Positions 59,675 to 64,000 of a DNA stretch of 64,000 nucleotides are shown here, in pieces. Made by a program: the position numbers and the translations under genes. Origin of the DNA: Liquidambar formosana. Its lineage: Eukaryota; Streptophyta; Magnoliopsida; Saxifragales; Altingiaceae. Under the pieces are notes generated by a model. It saw nothing but the letters and a program-made list of their open reading frames with translations. It did not search any database and was not told the origin of the DNA. Numbering within the stretch: the stretch's first letter is position 1; each line of letters opens with the position of its first letter. The stretch lies in contig CM077834.1 in assembly GCA_039720395.1 (NCBI GenBank), forward strand, positions 2,748,607 through 2,812,606, given 5' to 3'.

Positions 59675-61111
59675 TCAGGCAAGATCAGGATCCCAAGTAA
59701 GCTGTTGAATGCTCATCCTTCTCATAGATCTAGCCATGTGCTCATCAGATGTGTTAATTTGAACCAGTCTACTCTGCATATTCTGAAATGCAGGAACATC
59801 AAAAGCTTCAGACATTCTATCGCGATGTAATGGGTCTTCTGAGAATTTTGCTAATGCTTCTGCAGCATTATCCCTCAGCTCCTCTGACTCCTCGTGCAAC
59901 ATATCAACGAGAATTGGAATTGCCCCTACATCAGCAAGTGCTATTTGATGCACCTCATTGTAACTCAACTGGGCAATAGCCCCAGACACCTTCTCCCTAA
60001 CTTCAGCACTCCCACTTCCCAAAAGATCAACCAGAACTGGGATTGCACCTGAATTTCGGATAATTGACACTGAGTGCTTGTAACCCGAAAGATCCCATAA
60101 AACATCTGCAGCTGCAGCCTTAGCTTCATCATTATCTTCTCGAAGAATTCTCACCAAGTGATCAACAATGGCAACTACATTCATGTCTACAAGAGCTAAG
60201 ATACAGAACACATCCTCTGCAATCTCCTTACCAATGGGATCGGGGCCTCGAAGAAGCTCTGCATATAAAGGAATGGCCCCAGCTTGACCAACTGGCCTAA
60301 TGTAACCAATATGAGCTGAAACTACACCAAGAGCATTGCCAGCTACCAATTTTGTTGAACTATCTCCGACCCGAAATAGCTCGACAAGCACGGGTATCAC
60401 ACCCAATTCAACAAGCATATGCCTTGCTTGTCTTGTCACTGCAAGCAGCCCAATTGCTTGGCAAGCTCTTTCCCTAGAGATCATGCTACCACTCATGGTG
60501 GCTTCAACAAGAAAACGAAGGCCTCCTAATCCGATAATGACCCTTCTAACCTCTCTCAACAAGGCCAATGCACTCAAAATCTCCAACAAATACCGTCTAC
60601 TACCATCCGCAGATGAACTAAGCATATTGATGGTAATTTCCAACCCACCATTTCTAGCTACGAATACACGATTATGGTTGCCAAAAGTCAATAAACTCCA
60701 AAGAAACTTGATCAAAACTCTCCTAAAGTTACCATTCGAATTCGGCAATAAGTTCAAGAGGAAGGAAATGGCACTAGATTCGCTAATGATTATTGCCAAC
60801 CTGCCATCACCTATACGAGCCATGCATGTTAAGCAATAAGCAGCAGCTTCCTGAATTGACATATTTGAATTACTTGAATGGCTACTACCAAGAAGCTCGA
60901 CAAGGATTGGTATGGTATGCTCTAATACATTATCAGGGGCATGTTTGGAGAGACGGGCGAGCTTGATTGTGGCCCGTACTCGCAAAGCCTCGCTATTGCA
61001 GGCAATCATTTTTTCATATAGATGGAGTGCTTCTTCCCAATCTGGGGTCACCTTTGGTTGGCGTATACATGACTCTGATTGTTCCATTTTAAGAGAATAC
61101 AAGCCAGACAT
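59675..61111 (-). CDS. ARM-repeat (armadillo) protein, single exon
   Basis: 478 residues from ATG 61111 (MSGLYSLKMEQ) to TGA; a second ATG eight codons later (61087) is an alternative, and the GTG at 61123 is not a likely plant start. About nine armadillo-like helical repeats fill residues 45-440; the clearest are AGAIPLYAELLRG, SGAIPVLVDLLGSGSAEVRE and VGAIPILVDMLHEESEELRD, with AAEALAKFSED closing the array. No U-box, F-box, signal peptide or membrane segment. Such proteins are protein-protein interaction scaffolds in cytosol or nucleus; the specific partner cannot be inferred. The frame is intact with no transposon. Its leader region extends toward 61,750. Confidence 0.9.
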   Translation of the reverse strand: MSGLYSLKMEQSESCIRQPKVTPDWEEALHLYEKMIACNSEALRVRATIKLARLSKHAPDNVLEHTIPILVELLGSSHSSNSNMSIQEAAAYCLTCMARIGDGRLAIIISESSAISFLLNLLPNSNGNFRRVLIKFLWSLLTFGNHNRVFVARNGGLEITINMLSSSADGSRRYLLEILSALALLREVRRVIIGLGGLRFLVEATMSGSMISRERACQAIGLLAVTRQARHMLVELGVIPVLVELFRVGDSSTKLVAGNALGVVSAHIGYIRPVGQAGAIPLYAELLRGPDPIGKEIAEDVFCILALVDMNVVAIVDHLVRILREDNDEAKAAAADVLWDLSGYKHSVSIIRNSGAIPVLVDLLGSGSAEVREKVSGAIAQLSYNEVHQIALADVGAIPILVDMLHEESEELRDNAAEALAKFSEDPLHRDRMSEAFDVPAFQNMQSRLVQINTSDEHMARSMRRMSIQQLTWDPDLA

Positions 61112-62895
61112 ATGATCAAACACTTCACTCTATTTTCAATTTTCAAAACAACAAAAACACAAAACCGAAAAAAATTGGGATATAATGTAGTGTAATTCTG
61201 AACAGAGTCTAAACGAAAGGCAAAACCATGGAGAAGGGTATAATTAAAAATTAAAGAATTAAACTAAAAATTCGTGGATAAGAAGACACATACATATATT
61301 TCCACAAACACCCTTCACCTCAATCTTCAAGATTCAAAACAAAAACAACATCAAAAGCAAACAAAACAGCAAAAACAAAAGCAAAGGTGGTAAAATTGTG
61401 GACAATTCTGGAGGGTTTTTAATGAGAGGAAATTTGTGGGATATAAAAAACATATACAAGTACTATTCATACAAAAGAGAAAGAGGGTGGTTTCCAATGA
61501 TGGGAAAACAGTAAGGATTCAAAGCAAAAAAAGAAGAGAAATCAGAAAAGAACTGAGCATAAAAAATAAATAAAAATAAAAACTCGAAGGAGTGACTACC
61601 CTTTGGTGTAATCTGTGCAGAATTTATAGAATCAAAGGCAATGGTATTGGAATCTATGGTGCGATTGAGAGCGCCGACAAATGGATAATGGATCAGCAGG
61701 GTCAATAACGGTGGCTTGTGGGTTTTGCCAAGAGAGGGTGAAACCAATGGAGTATTTAACATTATAAGGGAAGGAGGACCCGTTGCAGGCGGCGCCTGGT
61801 AGGTGTCAACTGTAACATTAGCCTAGGCAACTCGAGGAAGGAAGGAAAACGGTGTAGACAGTAAACCTTCTCCTTTTTTTTTCCTTTTTTTATTGGGTAC
61901 ATGGCGGCCATGGCCTGATGGAGTGATGGCCCTCTCTCCTCCTCCTCTACGTAAATGACCTTTTGGTGATTCTTTATCCAATGCTTCATCTCATGAATTG
62001 TTATAAAAGCAATGTTACAAAAATAAGTAGTCACTAAAATGCATGTGCCATGTCAATTACCATGTTGTTTTTTATTTTTATTTTTTATTTGGGTAAAACT
62101 ATCATATTAATTGGATAACGAAATTTTGATAAAATATTAGATTTTCTAAGTATTTTTTTAGGGCAAATTATAAGAAACCCTCTAATATTTAATCCTTCTT
62201 CACATAACTCCTTAAAAAAAAATTGATGCAATGTCCGCCATTGGTTAGTTTTCACGTGAAAAATAAAATAGAAATAGGATAAAAAAACATTATATGAATC
62301 ATTAAGTATTGAATACATGAGAGGGATATGATGTTTTTTCACTCAATTTGTACTCGATTTTTCACCCTAAAATTGAAAGATATTGCAACCATTTTTTCTT
62401 TAAAAGAGTTACGTGAAATGAAGCTAAACATTAAGGTGTTTCTTGTAATTTACTCTTTTTTTTATTATAGAAAGAGAAGAAAAAATTATTGGAAACAAAT
62501 CATTAGTGTTAAATGACAAAATAGCCCTTAAAAGTCTTCGGTTAATATTCTGAATTGGATCAATATTCTTTGTCAATTATCCGTTCAAATCCAAAAAGGA
62601 GAGAGCTATATTCATAGGAAAATGACATCTCAACGACATCTATTAACGTAAAAGCTTAACAGAGAAGTTTTTTTCTTATCTATCGTCTTTTATAATTTTT
62701 TTTTTTTTGGTTTTTTTTTTTTTAAATCCCAAAAAAATGTTCAAAGCATGAGTGATAAAGAATTCCAACATGTATCTTAAGCACTCACCATCATCTCCCT
62801 CATCTTCAAATTTTATTGAATAAACTATGGGTTCTTCAATTCCTCCTCCCCTTAATGACATGATTATTGACGTAAAATTAATGTATTTAAAAATA

Positions 62896-62941
<46 letters not shown>
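61112..62941. other. ARM gene upstream region and AT-rich DNA
   Basis: 61,112-61,760 is probably leader and promoter of the ARM gene; on the minus strand TTATAATGTTAAATAC near 61,760 could serve as a TATA region. 61,770-62,890 has no supported gene. A TA microsatellite of about 45 bases lies at 62,897-62,941. Confidence 0.4.
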
Positions 62942-62945
<4 letters not shown>

Positions 62946-63358
62946 CCCCCTTTTTATGAGTTTAACCTAATATAATTTTGCGTTAAATCATTTTTCAAAA
63001 CTCTACATGTGATTCGTATTTTGCGAAACCAACCATTGGATTAAACAGCCTTATCATGTAGGTGATGCATGTCAAAAATCAAGTTGATCCGAAATTAAAA
63101 ACTGATTCATCCATAAATATAAAAAATGAACAACTCTCATTAAAAATGAGCAATTAAAAACTTACATTTTTATTCAATAACAATTGCTCATTTTTTATAT
63201 TTATGGATGAAACAGTTTTTAATCTCGAATCAACTTAATTTTTTTGCATGTATGACAAGTAAATCTAATCCAACAATTGATTTTATAAAACTCAAGTTAA
63301 AGGTAGAATTTTAGAAGATGACCTAACGCAAAGTTTAACCTTACAAGAAAGGGACTCT
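62942..63358. mobile_element. 417-bp long foldback element
   Basis: Arms of roughly 180 bases pair: the left begins AGAGCCCCCTTTTTATGAG, the right in reverse complement begins AGAGTCCCTTTCTTGTAAGG, and the inner ends ACTG(A/T)TTCATCCATAAATA match almost exactly. The loop is about 50 bases. It abuts the TA microsatellite on the left, hiding any target duplication. Confidence 0.75.
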
Positions 63359-64000
63359 AATGTACGTACAAGCACCTCATCCATCTTTGGCCCCTTTATC
63401 TCAAAAGTCCTTTGAGTGTTTGATCACATCGGAACATGTCATTGTTGGTTAAATGACAAAAGCTCTTTTCTAAACTTGTCAATTAATGTTCTGAGTCCAA
63501 TAACAAATGCCCTCAAATCAGTTTAGATCCGAAAATGAAAGGGCTATCTATCATATATATCTAAAATGGAGGAAGGGGAAGCTGTTTGTGCCACGTGTCA
63601 ATATATGATTTTTTTTATTTTTTTTATTTTGGCCCTTTCACATGTTGGCCCTTTCACATGCTGAAACAGTGGCAGGAAGAGAAAGCTTTTTTGGTAAAAT
63701 TACCTTTTAGTAACGATTTTCTAACCTAATTCCAAGAAAGAATATTATCTGTCAACTTACTAAAATTGACTACCAATGTACGCCAAAATGACAACTAACT
63801 TCTATTGTTTCGTATTAAGTTAGGAAGTAGTCACTAAAATGTAATTTTTCCAAAAAATTACTTTAAGTGACTTCTGGGAAAACTACTTTTAGTGAGCACT
63901 GTCCAACTTAATACCAAACAAAGGATATTGTCTGTCAACTTGCTACAAATTGACTTGATAAGTACTTCAAAAGGACTACTAACTTTCTTTGTTTGGTATC
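63359..64000. repeat. repeat cut by the window edge
   Basis: From about 63,690, GGTAAAATTACCTTTTAGTA pairs with the complement of sequence ending near 63,853, and a third related copy starts near 63,880 and runs off the window (shared AATATTATCTGTCAACTT and GGATATTGTCTGTCAACTT). A related fragment GTAGTCACTAAAATG is at about 62,023. No gene. Confidence 0.5.

Noticed and set aside
1..64000. tRNA, rRNA, CRISPR array, LTR retrotransposon or viral insertion
   Set aside because: Looked for and not seen; the only tRNA-like boxes belong to SINE-like fragments.

Overview
The window is nuclear DNA of a flowering plant, most likely a woody eudicot. It is AT-rich, has GT-AG introns, is crowded with MITEs and 5'-truncated LINEs, and encodes a Cf/EIX-type receptor-like protein and a plastid CNNM/DUF21 protein. 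The species cannot be named from sequence alone. No bacterial, organellar, viral or CRISPR-like features were seen.

Bases 1-21,150 contain no gene I can support. They are a graveyard of repeats: many diverged copies of one 5'-flanking sequence, small foldback/MITE elements (about 1.8, 3.4, 5.2, 13.1, 15.9, 16.5 and 17.0 kb), a SINE-like insertion (18.0 kb) and a young tandem duplication (8.0-8.5 kb). The same flanking sequence is intact only at 20.1-21.2 kb. There it runs into a TATA box and a leucine-rich-repeat receptor-like protein (RLP) gene at 21,237-29,293.

The RLP gene is unusual because it is split. A large N-terminal exon is followed by 144-base exons that each encode two LRRs, then by a C-terminal exon with LRRs, island domain, transmembrane helix and basic tail. 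All junctions are phase 1 and cut the same glycine codon. Its long second intron holds a dead exon copy, a partial duplicate of exon 1 and a LINE 3' end. Downstream (29.3-36.5 kb) lie more copies of the flank, two decayed RLP 3' ends, a hAT transposase relic, an RNase H (LINE) relic and a precise 158-bp hAT-like MITE.

From 38.5 to 51.6 kb a 14-exon gene on the + strand encodes a 676-residue DUF21-CBS-CorC_HlyC protein with a plastid-type N terminus (MGR8/MGR9 family, chloroplast Mg2+ homeostasis). Its introns carry a Tourist-like element, a LINE with target-site duplication, a hAT-like element and an unexplained open stretch. A small conserved-looking gene converges on it from the minus strand (51,692-52,066). 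The 52-58 kb interval holds a nested MITE cluster, an orphan promoter-like island and an LL-diaminopimelate aminotransferase pseudogene. An intronless ARM-repeat gene lies on the minus strand (59,675-61,111). The window ends in repeats, including a 417-bp long foldback element.

The genes do not form a pathway. The RLP cluster is a birth-and-death immune-receptor locus next to housekeeping genes.
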